DNA of 42,469 bases from assembly GCA_938038785.1 (NCBI GenBank), contig CALHTB010000127.1, positions 1 to 42,469 of the forward strand, in the 5' to 3' direction. The notes below the pieces were generated by a model, which did no database searches, was not told the origin of the DNA, and was given only the letters and a program-made list of their open reading frames with translations. Numbering within the stretch: the stretch's first letter is position 1; the number at the start of each line of letters is the position of its first letter. Of the stretch, positions 15,566-23,039 are shown piece by piece. The position numbers and the translations under genes are program-made. Source of the stretch: an uncultured Acidimicrobiales bacterium. Its GTDB lineage: Bacteria > Actinomycetota > Acidimicrobiia > Acidimicrobiales > SHLQ01.

Positions 15566-17155
15566 TTATACAGTCGCTGCGTTTACGCGTGCGCGTACGG
15601 CAGCGCCCTGTGCGTAGAAGCCATGCTCGGAGATCTTCTGATCGAGTGCCATCAGCAGACGCAGGTCGTCGTCGGTCTCGACAGCGCTGTGCACCACGTC
15701 AAAGCCAATCGAACCTGAGCTTGCATATACGCCCTTCGCGATTGCGGTCATTCGATTGCGGTCACCCTCGCTGAGGAGCGACGTATGCAACTTGACGCCA
15801 TCGAAGGCGAATGCGTGAAGCGTCCGCAGCGAAGCGAACGACAAGCCAAAGTCATCGAGGACGACCGAAGCCCCAGCGTCTCGCAGCATCTCGAGGTGGC
15901 GCACAACAATGTCGCCGCCGGTGCTTACCGAGGTCTCGCTGACTTCGACGATCAACTTGCCTGGAGCTTCACGTAGGCGCTCAGCCATCCAACCGATCGC
16001 GATCGGATCGCGAAGAGTTGAACCAGAGATGTTGACACCGGTTCGCACCGAATCGCCATCCTGTTCGGCAAGCGCATATTCGAGAACAGCACGCTCGACG
16101 TCAGCAACGCGGCCGATGAGCTCGGCCAAGTCCATGAATTCGGACCGGTCAATAGTTCCGCGGATTGGATGCTCCCAGACCACATGTGCTTCAACACCGA
16201 CGATCTCTCCGCCCGGAAGATGCACGATTGGTTCCATTGCTGTGGTGAGTTGGTTCTTGTCCAAGGCCTCAACAAGTTCGGCAGCTAGTTCTCGGCGGTC
16301 TTCGGTGCGGGTGCGGATCTCGCCGTCGTAGAGAGCAAGTTCGCCAGGTCCAGCTGCCTTGGCCGCCTGCAAAGCAGTGTCACCATTCGAAAGCGTGTCA
16401 TGGGCCTTCTCGCCCTTGGCACGCGAAGCCAGACCAACTCCAGCGGTGATCCTAAGCTCGTTGGACTGCACAACGATCGGGCGGGCCACCGCGGCCTGCA
16501 AGCGAATCGCGAGACGTTGTGCGGTATCGATCGGCATGTTCGGGCAGTAGATACCAAAGATATCGCCACCAAGACGGCTGACGATGTCGCACGAGCGAAG
16601 GGTATCGCGCAGCCGGTCAGCGGTTTCGGCCAAGACGATGTCGCCAACCGTATGGCTCATCGTGTCGTTCACAACACTCATGCCGTCGAGGCCAATGACC
16701 ATGACGGTTGCGTTGCTTGGTCCTGCGGCAAATTCGAGATCGAGGTAGTCGGCGAACGCATCGCGATCGATCGTGTTCGTCAAGCGATCCTTCGTGCCCG
16801 TCGGCGCCATCATCGGCGTCTGTGCGTCGTACGCGCGGCGGTCCTTGGCGAGGAGGGCGAGGTCGATCATGGCTGCGAGCGCTGACAAGCTGTCATCGCG
16901 ATCAGTGTCGGCCTCAGAGTCCCAAAGCACCCGCAGCTGGGAGGCAGAGTGCGCAAGCTCGACCGAGTGTCCCGTCGAGAAGTCGCGGATGCCGCCAATG
17001 CGAGCGACCGACCGACCCGACTGTTCGATCTGCGCCGCGGAGAAGCCAAGCAATTTGCCAGCAGTCGTAAGGACCGCAGAGAAATCTGTCTCACCAAATG
17101 GCTTGACCTGTTCGAGCAGTGCCGACCAGGCCGCCGGCATCATCGTTTGAGCCAT
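15566..17155 (-). CDS. Degenerate GGDEF-EAL domain protein, probable c-di-GMP effector
   Basis: This 529-residue protein has an N-terminal region of unknown fold (1-115), a GGDEF-like domain and an EAL-like domain. The diguanylate cyclase signature reads GGDIF (196-200) instead of GGDEF, while the inhibitory-site RxxD is kept (RSCD, 187-190). The phosphodiesterase signature reads EAH (322-324) instead of EAL, NISGS replaces the usual NVSP-type motif, and DDFGLSFASL (434-443) replaces DDFGTGYSSL. Both catalytic activities are therefore doubtful; the I-site could still bind c-di-GMP. It is divergent from an intact REC-GGDEF-EAL gene across 205 bp with two hairpins, which suggests a regulatory pair. 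No membrane segment is seen. Confidence 0.85.
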   Translation of the reverse strand: MAQTMMPAAWSALLEQVKPFGETDFSAVLTTAGKLLGFSAAQIEQSGRSVARIGGIRDFSTGHSVELAHSASQLRVLWDSEADTDRDDSLSALAAMIDLALLAKDRRAYDAQTPMMAPTGTKDRLTNTIDRDAFADYLDLEFAAGPSNATVMVIGLDGMSVVNDTMSHTVGDIVLAETADRLRDTLRSCDIVSRLGGDIFGIYCPNMPIDTAQRLAIRLQAAVARPIVVQSNELRITAGVGLASRAKGEKAHDTLSNGDTALQAAKAAGPGELALYDGEIRTRTEDRRELAAELVEALDKNQLTTAMEPIVHLPGGEIVGVEAHVVWEHPIRGTIDRSEFMDLAELIGRVADVERAVLEYALAEQDGDSVRTGVNISGSTLRDPIAIGWMAERLREAPGKLIVEVSETSVSTGGDIVVRHLEMLRDAGASVVLDDFGLSFASLRTLHAFAFDGVKLHTSLLSEGDRNRMTAIAKGVYASSGSIGFDVVHSAVETDDDLRLLMALDQKISEHGFYAQGAAVRARVNAATV

Positions 17156-17264
17156 GGAATGTCACCTTTCGGGCGAATGGAAGAAGGACATGGAGGTAGT
17201 ACCTAGTCCTCATCGACCAGTTCGCGCCGTCCTGAAGGGGTCAAATGACCTATGCGCGAAAACG

Positions 17265-17315
17265 TGAGAATTCAACGTGACCGAATTCTCAATCTATCGA
17301 TTTCTGTGTCGATAG
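17265..17315. promoter_or_regulatory. Two adjacent inverted repeats in the divergent GGDEF-EAL promoter region
   Basis: TGAGAATTC (17265-17273) pairs with GAATTCTCA (17283-17291), a perfect 9-bp repeat with a 9-bp spacer. CTATCGA (17294-17300) pairs with TCGATAG (17309-17315), a 7-bp repeat with an 8-bp spacer. Both lie 46-96 bp before the REC-GGDEF-EAL start. They may be operators for a dimeric regulator or leader hairpins. The remaining part of the 205-bp gap shows nothing else clear. Confidence 0.5.
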
Positions 17316-17360
17316 GACGGAGTTAGTCGGGGGTATCGCCTGGCTGGCAATTAGCTCGAT

Positions 17361-19055
17361 ATGCCACCGATTTCCGTACTCCTCATTGAAGACGACGAAG
17401 ATGACTATTGTCTTGCGTGCGATCTTCTCGACTCGGTTACCACACAGGACTATGACGTCCAGTGGTGCGAGACACCCGAGCTGGGCCTGGCCGCTCTGCA
17501 GTCCGGGCAGCACGACGTATGTCTGATCGACTACCGCCTGGGTCGCCAAACGGGTGTAGAAGTTCTTCACCAGGGCAAAGAAGCACTTCGCCTAACCCCC
17601 GCGATCCTGCTCACCGGCGAACACTCCTCTGAGGTCGACGAGCTAGCAATGCTTGCCGGCGCATCTGACTACCTGGTCAAAGACGGCCTCACCTCGGACA
17701 TGTTGGAGCGCACGATTCGGTACGCCCTTCAGCGTCGCGACTACGACGCACGTTTCGAATACTTGGCGTTTCACGATCCCCTAACGGATCTGCCAAACCG
17801 CTCGCTGTTTATCGACCGGGTGAACCAGGCGCTAGCCCGACGCACGCGAACCGGCGAAACGGTCAGTGTTGTGTTCTTCGACGTCGACAACTTCAAGGAC
17901 ATCAACGACACTCTCGGGCACGCCGCAGGCGATGCGCTCCTTACCCAGGTCGCGCGCCGAGTCGCCGGGGTACTACGCGATCACGACACACTCGCTCGTC
18001 TCGGCGGTGATGAGTTCGCGGTATGCCTGGAATCCCCAGAAGGCTTAACCGTCTCAGAGGCATTCGTGCGCCGCGCCCAAGAAGTGCTCATGCCGACCTT
18101 CAACCTCGACGTCGGCCTGTCGGTCGAAGTGCACGCCAGCTTCGGTGTCGCCCATTCAGACCTCGCAGTCAACGACTCCGCTGAGCTGCTTCGCCACGCC
18201 GACATAGCCATGTACGACGCAAAGCGAGAAGGAAAGAACCGTCTGTCGGTATACGAGCAGTCGATGCACGACAGCCTGCTTCGCCGCATCCAGCTCGAGA
18301 AAGATCTGCGAACCGCACTCAAGAAGGATCAGCTCGACGTGCACTTCCAACCCTTCGTCGACCTGTCGACTGGAGATGCGCTCGGAGTGGAAGCCCTCGC
18401 TCGCTGGACCCACCCCATTCTCGGGCGCCAATCACCGTCGGAGTTCATCCCAATCGCCGAGCAAGCTGGCTCAATAATCGAACTCGGCTCGTATGTTCTT
18501 CGAGAGTCGGCGAGAACGGCTCGCAGCTGGGTAGATGACTTCGGCTTTAGCGGCTTCGTGAGCGTGAATGTGTCCCCTCGCCACATCACCGATTCCGCTT
18601 TTGTGTCAACGCTCAACGCAGTCCTGAACGAAACCCAGCTCGACCCCACACAACTCGTGATCGAATTTACCGAATCGGTCATGACCGGCGACGTCAGCCA
18701 CGTGGTCTCGGTGCTCGAAAAAGTCGCCGAGCTCGGTATCGGAATTGCCCTCGATGACTTCGGAACCGGCTACTCGTCGCTCAGCAACGTGCACCAGCTA
18801 CCAATCACCATCATCAAGGTTGATCGCTCATTCGTGAACCGAATCGATGATCGCAAGGGCCGGTCGATGTTGGCCACGATCGCCACCATGGCCCAAAGCC
18901 TCGAAGTTATGACGATCGCCGAAGGTATCGAGGACGAGAGCCAGCAAAGCGCCCTCCTTGGCTTGGGCTACTCGGTTGGCCAGGGTTACCTCTTCGATAA
19001 AGCGCAACCAGCCGACATCGCGGCTGAATTTGTAAAGAAGCGATCAAAAACCTAG
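17361..19055 (+). CDS. Response regulator with GGDEF and EAL domains (bifunctional c-di-GMP enzyme)
   Basis: This 564-residue protein has a REC domain (1-120) with the acidic pocket IEDDEDD (9-15), phospho-acceptor Asp57 (CLIDYRL), Thr85 and Lys107. An intact GGDEF domain follows (GGDEF 215-219; I-site RDHD 206-209) and then an intact EAL domain (EALARW from 344, NVSPRH, DDFGTGYSSL from 465). It can therefore be expected to make and/or degrade c-di-GMP under phosphorylation control. It is cytoplasmic. No histidine kinase gene lies in the window. The ATG start has no clear Shine-Dalgarno site. The divergent neighbour has the same output domains in degenerate form. Confidence 0.93.
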   Translation: MPPISVLLIEDDEDDYCLACDLLDSVTTQDYDVQWCETPELGLAALQSGQHDVCLIDYRLGRQTGVEVLHQGKEALRLTPAILLTGEHSSEVDELAMLAGASDYLVKDGLTSDMLERTIRYALQRRDYDARFEYLAFHDPLTDLPNRSLFIDRVNQALARRTRTGETVSVVFFDVDNFKDINDTLGHAAGDALLTQVARRVAGVLRDHDTLARLGGDEFAVCLESPEGLTVSEAFVRRAQEVLMPTFNLDVGLSVEVHASFGVAHSDLAVNDSAELLRHADIAMYDAKREGKNRLSVYEQSMHDSLLRRIQLEKDLRTALKKDQLDVHFQPFVDLSTGDALGVEALARWTHPILGRQSPSEFIPIAEQAGSIIELGSYVLRESARTARSWVDDFGFSGFVSVNVSPRHITDSAFVSTLNAVLNETQLDPTQLVIEFTESVMTGDVSHVVSVLEKVAELGIGIALDDFGTGYSSLSNVHQLPITIIKVDRSFVNRIDDRKGRSMLATIATMAQSLEVMTIAEGIEDESQQSALLGLGYSVGQGYLFDKAQPADIAAEFVKKRSKT

Positions 19056-19254
19056 GTCAAAGGGCCCGTATTTACAGGTGTCACACCGCCATGACGCTGA
19101 AATGGGCCCCGACTTCTCTATGGTGGATGTTTGGATATCCGCTGAGCTTGTTGTTGCCCGTACGCAACCACGTTCAGAACCGTCGGGCGCCGCGCTCGTC
19201 TTTGCACAACTGCAGACGTAGACGCATCGGACCCGTTGATCGAAGGAGCATCGA

Positions 19255-19572
19255 ATGGCAAAGCAACGCACCACATTCGCGAAACTGCAGCGTGAACGCG
19301 CAAAGGCAGCGAAGAAGGCCGAGAAGCAGGCCGCACGAATCAACGGCTCCAAGCCAGCTCCAGAGCCAGAGGTCGAAGAAGTTCTCCCCGAGGTCGAACT
19401 TGACCTCGAAAACATGACGACCGTCGAGCGACTCTTCGCTGGCAAGGGCAAACTGTCGGCACCCGAGCTCATGTCGATGACCGAGAAAATCCAGCGCCTG
19501 CATCAGCGCGGAGACCTCACCGACGACGAGCTAGAAGACGCAAAGCTCGAGCTCCTCGAACGAATCGAATAG
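19255..19572 (+). CDS. Small charged coiled-coil protein with SHOCT-like tail
   Basis: This 105-residue protein has a Lys/Ala-rich N-terminal half (RERAKAAKKAEKQAARI) that would form a basic helix, an acidic linker (residues 35-52), and a C-terminal helix pair, IQRLHQRGDLTDDELEDAKL. The tail resembles the short C-terminal oligomerisation motif (SHOCT-like). AAGGAG lies 6 nt before the ATG, a strong ribosome site. No function is known; the charge pattern could suit a scaffold or nucleic-acid contact. The 199 bp upstream hold no recognisable gene. The stop codon forms the foot of a large stacked hairpin. Confidence 0.7.
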   Translation: MAKQRTTFAKLQRERAKAAKKAEKQAARINGSKPAPEPEVEEVLPEVELDLENMTTVERLFAGKGKLSAPELMSMTEKIQRLHQRGDLTDDELEDAKLELLERIE

Positions 19573-19690
19573 CTGCAAACGCAGCAGCGACTCCGTCGCG
19601 ATTTTGCTGCCTTCGCAGCTATTCCTACCGTCCCCTTCGGGGAGCGTTCATTTGCCACGCAGGCTTTACGCCGGAGGCGGCGTCAGCCTG
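19570..19690. terminator. Stacked hairpin region between convergent genes
   Basis: A three-tier stem begins in the stop codon: TAGCTGC (19570-19576) with GCAGCTA (19615-19621), GCAGCA (19581-19586) with TGCTGC (19605-19610), and GCGAC (19587-19591) with GTCGC (19595-19599). Then TCCCC-TTC-GGGGA (19631-19643) follows. Last comes CAGGCT-N2-ACGCC with GGCGT-N1-AGCCTG (19660-19690). The region can end transcripts from both sides, since the thioesterase gene converges from 19723. Confidence 0.6.
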
Positions 19691-19722
19691 TCCGTACGTT
19701 TCGTGCCGCTAGAGCGAGAGGT

Positions 19723-20547
19723 TTACATCCCGGTTTGGTAGCCGAGGAGGCTTTGGGTGGCTATTGCGGCTAGGCCGTTGACGTCCCCGAGCTTGGTTAC
19801 TCCCAGGCCCGTTCCCGCACCCACGTAGGTGGTGGCATCGAGTGACACCCAGTCGCCGACGTTCGCCCGAATGCGGTTGATCGTCAGATTGGCATTGATC
19901 AGGCCAACAGGAGACTCAGCTCCGTACACCGCTGAGATACCTGACCCGAAGTCCGCTGCCGCAGCAATCCGCTGCAACCCAGTCGTTGGCTGTCCGGCGA
20001 TGAGCGGCAGACGAAGCCGCATCCAATCGACCGCCGGGCCAGGAGTCCGAAACGAGCCCTCGGTAAAGCGGTGTTCGACGGCGTTGCGGTGATACGTCGT
20101 AACGTCGCCACTCGCCCACCGTGGCGGATCAACCGCCGCATCGGGCGATGGGGGTTCGGTTGCGGGCTCGGCGTCACCAACCCAGTCGGGCGTCGTGAGC
20201 TCGGATTCGGCCAGCACCATTGCCGTCGCCCGTGCAACCGGCTCGGTGCCGCCGCCTCCGCGGTCACTATGAAGCTCGGCGATCACGCGGCTTACCCGTC
20301 CGCTCACCTGCGTTCGCTCGACCGCGGACCACAGAGGGTCGAGGCGAACCGGGCGAAGCAGCTCGATGTGGATCTGCGACAGAAACTCGCCAACGGCCAC
20401 GTGGGGCTCGCACAACGATGCGAGCAGCGCTGATGGTGGACCACCGTGCTGCGCATCGGGCCGCCATGGCCCCCTAGTGAACTCACTGGGTAGGTACTTT
20501 TCGCCGTCGAATGCAAACAGTCCATCGGGCAGTTCGCCTGCGGTCAT
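19723..20547 (-). CDS. TesB-like double-hotdog acyl-CoA thioesterase family protein
   Basis: This 274-residue protein fits the thioesterase-like superfamily with two hotdog folds. The N-terminal half has RGPWRPDAQHGGPPSALLAS and FLSQIHIELLRPV, and the C-terminal half ends with GLGVTKLGDVNGLAAIATQS. The DxxHGG-like turn (DAQHGG) matches the first hotdog helix. The substrate is probably an acyl-CoA, not defined further. I chose the ATG at 20545-20547: GGGAGG lies 4 nt upstream and the start overlaps the GHMP kinase stop as ATGA. An earlier ATG at 20559 is in frame. It is the last gene of the Dabb-GHMP kinase-thioesterase operon. Confidence 0.8.
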   Translation of the reverse strand: MTAGELPDGLFAFDGEKYLPSEFTRGPWRPDAQHGGPPSALLASLCEPHVAVGEFLSQIHIELLRPVRLDPLWSAVERTQVSGRVSRVIAELHSDRGGGGTEPVARATAMVLAESELTTPDWVGDAEPATEPPSPDAAVDPPRWASGDVTTYHRNAVEHRFTEGSFRTPGPAVDWMRLRLPLIAGQPTTGLQRIAAAADFGSGISAVYGAESPVGLINANLTINRIRANVGDWVSLDATTYVGAGTGLGVTKLGDVNGLAAIATQSLLGYQTGM

Positions 20548-21395
20548 GTCGCCTCCCATGTCGCTACCTCATACCCCACGCCCCGGAGTTGCCCCAAGAA
20601 ACCATCGCCGTCCTTGGGAAGCACGCCAAGGATCGCACCGCCGCTCCCGGCGAAGTTGGCCGAAGCCCCCAGGTTTCGAGCGGTCTCAACCATCTCGACT
20701 TGCGCCGGCGCAATGTCCATGACGGTGCGCCGGATGTCGAACGTCGAGTTGATGGCCTGCTTTAGCGAGTGCACATCACCAGAGGCAAAGCTTGCCGCTG
20801 CCTGCCGACCCAGCTCGGCGAGTTCCCGCATCTGGGGGCTCTCGGGGGTGTGCGTGGACTGCAGCTTCGCATGAGCATCGCCACTTGCCTGAGCAGCGGA
20901 ATAAGACCATGCCAGATACAGCGGAATCGGACGGTCAGTCGACATCGCAATCGGATGAACGTTGCGGGGTTCGGCGCATTCGATGAGTGCCGAGTAACCG
21001 TGGCTCTGGATCAGTTGGTCCTGCCATCCCCCGGCGATTCCCAAGTCGACGCGTTCGACGTCGTAAGCCAGCTGAGCGACCTGCATCGGCTCTAGGTTGG
21101 CACTCGTGTGCTTCGCGAGCGCCTGGATCACCGCCACAACGATTGCGCTTGACCCGGCCAAACCAACCGACCGCGGAATCGAGGTTTGGATCGTTACCCC
21201 AACGTCGACAGGCGTGACCTCGCGACCAAAGCGCTCGATAGCGGCCGAGACGAGCGGCACGGAAGCATCAGCTGCGGCCGACGTTGACGCTGTTGCCGAG
21301 AACTGCGGAACGACGACTGAACACACTGCACCGTCATAGCCGTCAGAAGGGTTGCCAGCGACAGCTGCCCGGGCGAAGACCGTGGCGCTACTCAC
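20544..21395 (-). CDS. GHMP-family sugar kinase, glucuronokinase-like
   Basis: GHMP kinases phosphorylate sugars or small alcohols. The 283-residue product has the N-terminal AVAGNPSDGYDGAV, the ATP-binding motif 2 IPRSVGLAGSSAIVVAVI (about residues 73-90), ERVDLGIAGGWQDQLIQ and motif 3 FAGSGGAILG. The GNPSDG start and the GLAGSSAIV form resemble plant-type glucuronokinases more than mevalonate or galactokinases. The start is a GTG at 21393-21395 overlapping the Dabb gene stop (GTGA). If it makes glucuronate-1-phosphate, a uridylyltransferase would be the next step; galU lies 5 kb away in the window. That link is inference. Confidence 0.75.
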   Translation of the reverse strand: MSSATVFARAAVAGNPSDGYDGAVCSVVVPQFSATASTSAAADASVPLVSAAIERFGREVTPVDVGVTIQTSIPRSVGLAGSSAIVVAVIQALAKHTSANLEPMQVAQLAYDVERVDLGIAGGWQDQLIQSHGYSALIECAEPRNVHPIAMSTDRPIPLYLAWSYSAAQASGDAHAKLQSTHTPESPQMRELAELGRQAAASFASGDVHSLKQAINSTFDIRRTVMDIAPAQVEMVETARNLGASANFAGSGGAILGVLPKDGDGFLGQLRGVGYEVATWEAT

Positions 21396-21691
21396 TCCGC
21401 CAGTTCGTATTGCACGGCAGTACGCCCGGCGATGAACGGCTTGATGTACTCCCCGATGACAGCGAGATGATCGGCGTTTGTTGCATATGCCTGATACCCG
21501 GCCTCGTCATCGAAGTCACCAACGACAACGAGATCGAAGTTGTCTTCGGCCAAGCCCGCATCGCGCCCAATTGAATACGACCGGATCTCGGGGATCAGCC
21601 CTGGCAATGTGCCAAGCCCATCGACAATGGCCAAGACGTCTGCCTCGGACGCACTGTCGTTCAAGCGAATCATGACTACGTGACGCAACAT
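21392..21691 (-). CDS. Dabb (stress-responsive alpha-beta barrel) domain protein
   Basis: This 99-residue single-domain protein starts MLRHVVMIRLNDSASEADV and contains NFDLVVVGDFDDEAGYQAY and HLAVIGEYIKP, the pattern of the dimeric alpha-beta barrel Dabb family. Family roles vary (stress proteins, polyketide cyclases, small monooxygenases), so the activity is open. It appears leaderless, with TAGGGT six bases before the ATG. Directly upstream lies a strong intrinsic terminator on the same strand. It leads the Dabb-GHMP kinase-thioesterase operon. Confidence 0.85.
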   Translation of the reverse strand: MLRHVVMIRLNDSASEADVLAIVDGLGTLPGLIPEIRSYSIGRDAGLAEDNFDLVVVGDFDDEAGYQAYATNADHLAVIGEYIKPFIAGRTAVQYELAE

Positions 21692-21697
21692 GGCGCC

Positions 21698-21703
21698 ACC
21701 CTA
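21698..21703 (-). promoter_or_regulatory. -10 element of a leaderless promoter for the Dabb operon
   Basis: On the minus strand TAGGGT ends six bases before the ATG at 21689-21691. The T-tract of an upstream terminator ends about 10 bp further out, so the operon probably starts here independently of that upstream transcript. Confidence 0.45.
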
Positions 21704-21712
21704 GCCGAGGGC

Positions 21713-21802
21713 ACAAAAAGAAAGCGGCCCGCCCCACGGCGGCGGAACCAGGGACGGGCCTCGTTGAAACGGAGGTGGCGGAACCCCCATAGATGTTTCA
21801 AC
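21713..21802 (-). ncRNA. Candidate small RNA or attenuator: two hairpins ending in an intrinsic terminator
   Basis: On the minus strand GTTGAAAC and GTTTCAAC (21802-21763) close a 24-nt loop. Two bases later GGCCCGTCCC and GGGGCGGGCC (21760-21726) form a 10-bp stem with one G-T pair, followed by GCTTTCTTTTTG, a classic Rho-independent terminator. Both loops contain GGTTCCGCC, and the first also contains CCTCC, complementary to Shine-Dalgarno sequences. No long gene runs through it. A 29-codon proline-rich ORF (minus, ATG at 21790, stop at 21701) also spans it, so a leader peptide is an alternative. Confidence 0.5.
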
Positions 21803-21875
21803 GTTCAAGCGTCGGACGGCGGTCACGACGACGTTCAAGTTGTTCGGTCACACGTGTGTGGTATGGCCAGCGCAC

Positions 21876-21905
21876 GAAGTATCGGCATTTCCGTGTCGAT
21901 ACTTC
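21876..21905. promoter_or_regulatory. 9-bp inverted repeat upstream of the small-RNA candidate
   Basis: GAAGTATCG (21876-21884) and CGATACTTC (21897-21905) form a perfect inverted repeat with a 12-bp spacer. A 10-bp palindrome CACACGTGTG lies at 21849-21858, and ACGTTCAAG occurs at 21801-21809 and 21830-21838. The 370-bp gap 21692-22061 holds these elements and the small-RNA candidate but no long gene. Confidence 0.4.
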
Positions 21906-22061
21906 AGAAGCAATCTGAACCAGACCGTTTTCGAGCAGTTACCGATTGGTAGCTTAGGGACGACCTCCGGGGACAACACCAAAATCCCCTGTGGGTCACG
22001 TCACGTCGATTGGACACGCAATCCAGAATGACGCGCCATTTTGCGCGGCATGCGGCTGGTC

Positions 22062-22472
22062 TTAGTAGCCGTCCTCAACAATTGGCTGCAACGACATTCG
22101 CGGGGCAGCGAGAAGCGGGCTGACCGCTCCTACAGCGGGACGCGGGCTTTGCATCGAACGCTGTTCGATGCTCACTACCGCAATGCCATAACACAGCAAC
22201 AGTACATCGATCAGACCGTGGGCCACCCACAACATCGACCAACTCCGGGCGAAAACGAACGACACCATCGCAGCGATGCAAAGGCCGACAAGAACGTCGC
22301 GTCGGCGAGTTCGCGACATGGCTGCAGAACGCGGCATCGCCCAGCGGCCGCTCGACCGGCCTCCCAGCGGGATCGGAGCAAACCCGTGATTCGCAGCGAC
22401 CCGATCGCGCCCCCACGCCCATAACCAGCCAGCCCATCCGAGCGCGAGAACGAGAATTGCGAGAAACAACAT
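22062..22472 (-). CDS. Small membrane protein, possibly SepX/GlpR-like
   Basis: This 136-residue protein has one N-terminal membrane helix (residues 2-20), a basic loop with SRTRRRD, and two further helices (about 60-76 and 80-101), then a soluble tail. The topology and the place next to molybdopterin genes and galU recall the actinobacterial SepX/GlpR proteins that sit in this neighbourhood and act in cell division. The sequence match I can make is weak. The ATG at 22472 has no obvious Shine-Dalgarno or -10 element, so the start is uncertain. Confidence 0.5.
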   Translation of the reverse strand: MLFLAILVLALGWAGWLWAWGRDRVAANHGFAPIPLGGRSSGRWAMPRSAAMSRTRRRDVLVGLCIAAMVSFVFARSWSMLWVAHGLIDVLLLCYGIAVVSIEQRSMQSPRPAVGAVSPLLAAPRMSLQPIVEDGY

Positions 22473-22549
22473 GGGTGGCGAAGCTCTTTGGTCGAGAACA
22501 AACTGAACGGCGAAACCCTACAACCCCAAAGTTGGTAGCTCGTGGACCT

Positions 22550-23038
22550 TCAGTCAGCTGTTTCGCGGTGGTACGCACCGCTCTTACCACCGGTCTTTTC
22601 CCACAACGCAATCTCCGAGATCGTCATTGACTTATCGAGCGACTTGCACATGTCGTAGATCGTTAGCGCTGCGGTGGAACACGCCGTCAAGGCTTCCATC
22701 TCGACCCCTGTCAGTCCAACAGTTTCGACCGACGCTTCGATGTCAATATGGGCATCGGCGAGCTCAAAGTTCACGTTCACCGCACCGATCAGCAAGGGGT
22801 GACACAGCGGAATGAGATCTGACGTTCGCTTTGCGGCCTGGATGCCCGCCACCCGAGCAACGCTCAACACATCGCCTTTGGCGATAGCGCCACGCGCCAC
22901 CGACGATGCGGTATCGGGGGTCATATAGACCCGCCCGCGGGCAATGGCCCGTCGGTGTGTGGGTTCCTTCTGGGTGACATCGACCATGCGAGCCCGACCC
23001 ATTGGGTCGAGGTGGGTGAACTCGTCGTGTGCCGACAC
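22550..23038 (-). CDS. moaC: Cyclic pyranopterin monophosphate synthase
   Basis: MoaC converts the MoaA product to cyclic pyranopterin monophosphate in molybdenum cofactor synthesis. The 162 residues carry the family marks: MVDVTQKEPTHRRA, KGDVLSVARVAGIQAAKRTS, IPLCHPL with the active-site His, GVEMEALTACSTAALTIYDM and the final EKTGGKSG. The start is a GTG with GGAGG 5 nt upstream inside the moaA end; the gap to the moaA stop is a single base, so the two are co-translated. Length is normal. Confidence 0.95.
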   Translation of the reverse strand: MSAHDEFTHLDPMGRARMVDVTQKEPTHRRAIARGRVYMTPDTASSVARGAIAKGDVLSVARVAGIQAAKRTSDLIPLCHPLLIGAVNVNFELADAHIDIEASVETVGLTGVEMEALTACSTAALTIYDMCKSLDKSMTISEIALWEKTGGKSGAYHRETAD

Positions 23039-23039
23039 C

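Noticed and set aside
15390-15617. Short ORF with repeated SADLDRKCRGV peptide
   Set aside because: The peptide repeat is only the translation of the DNA repeat array; other frames read it as well, and part of it overlaps the degenerate GGDEF-EAL gene.
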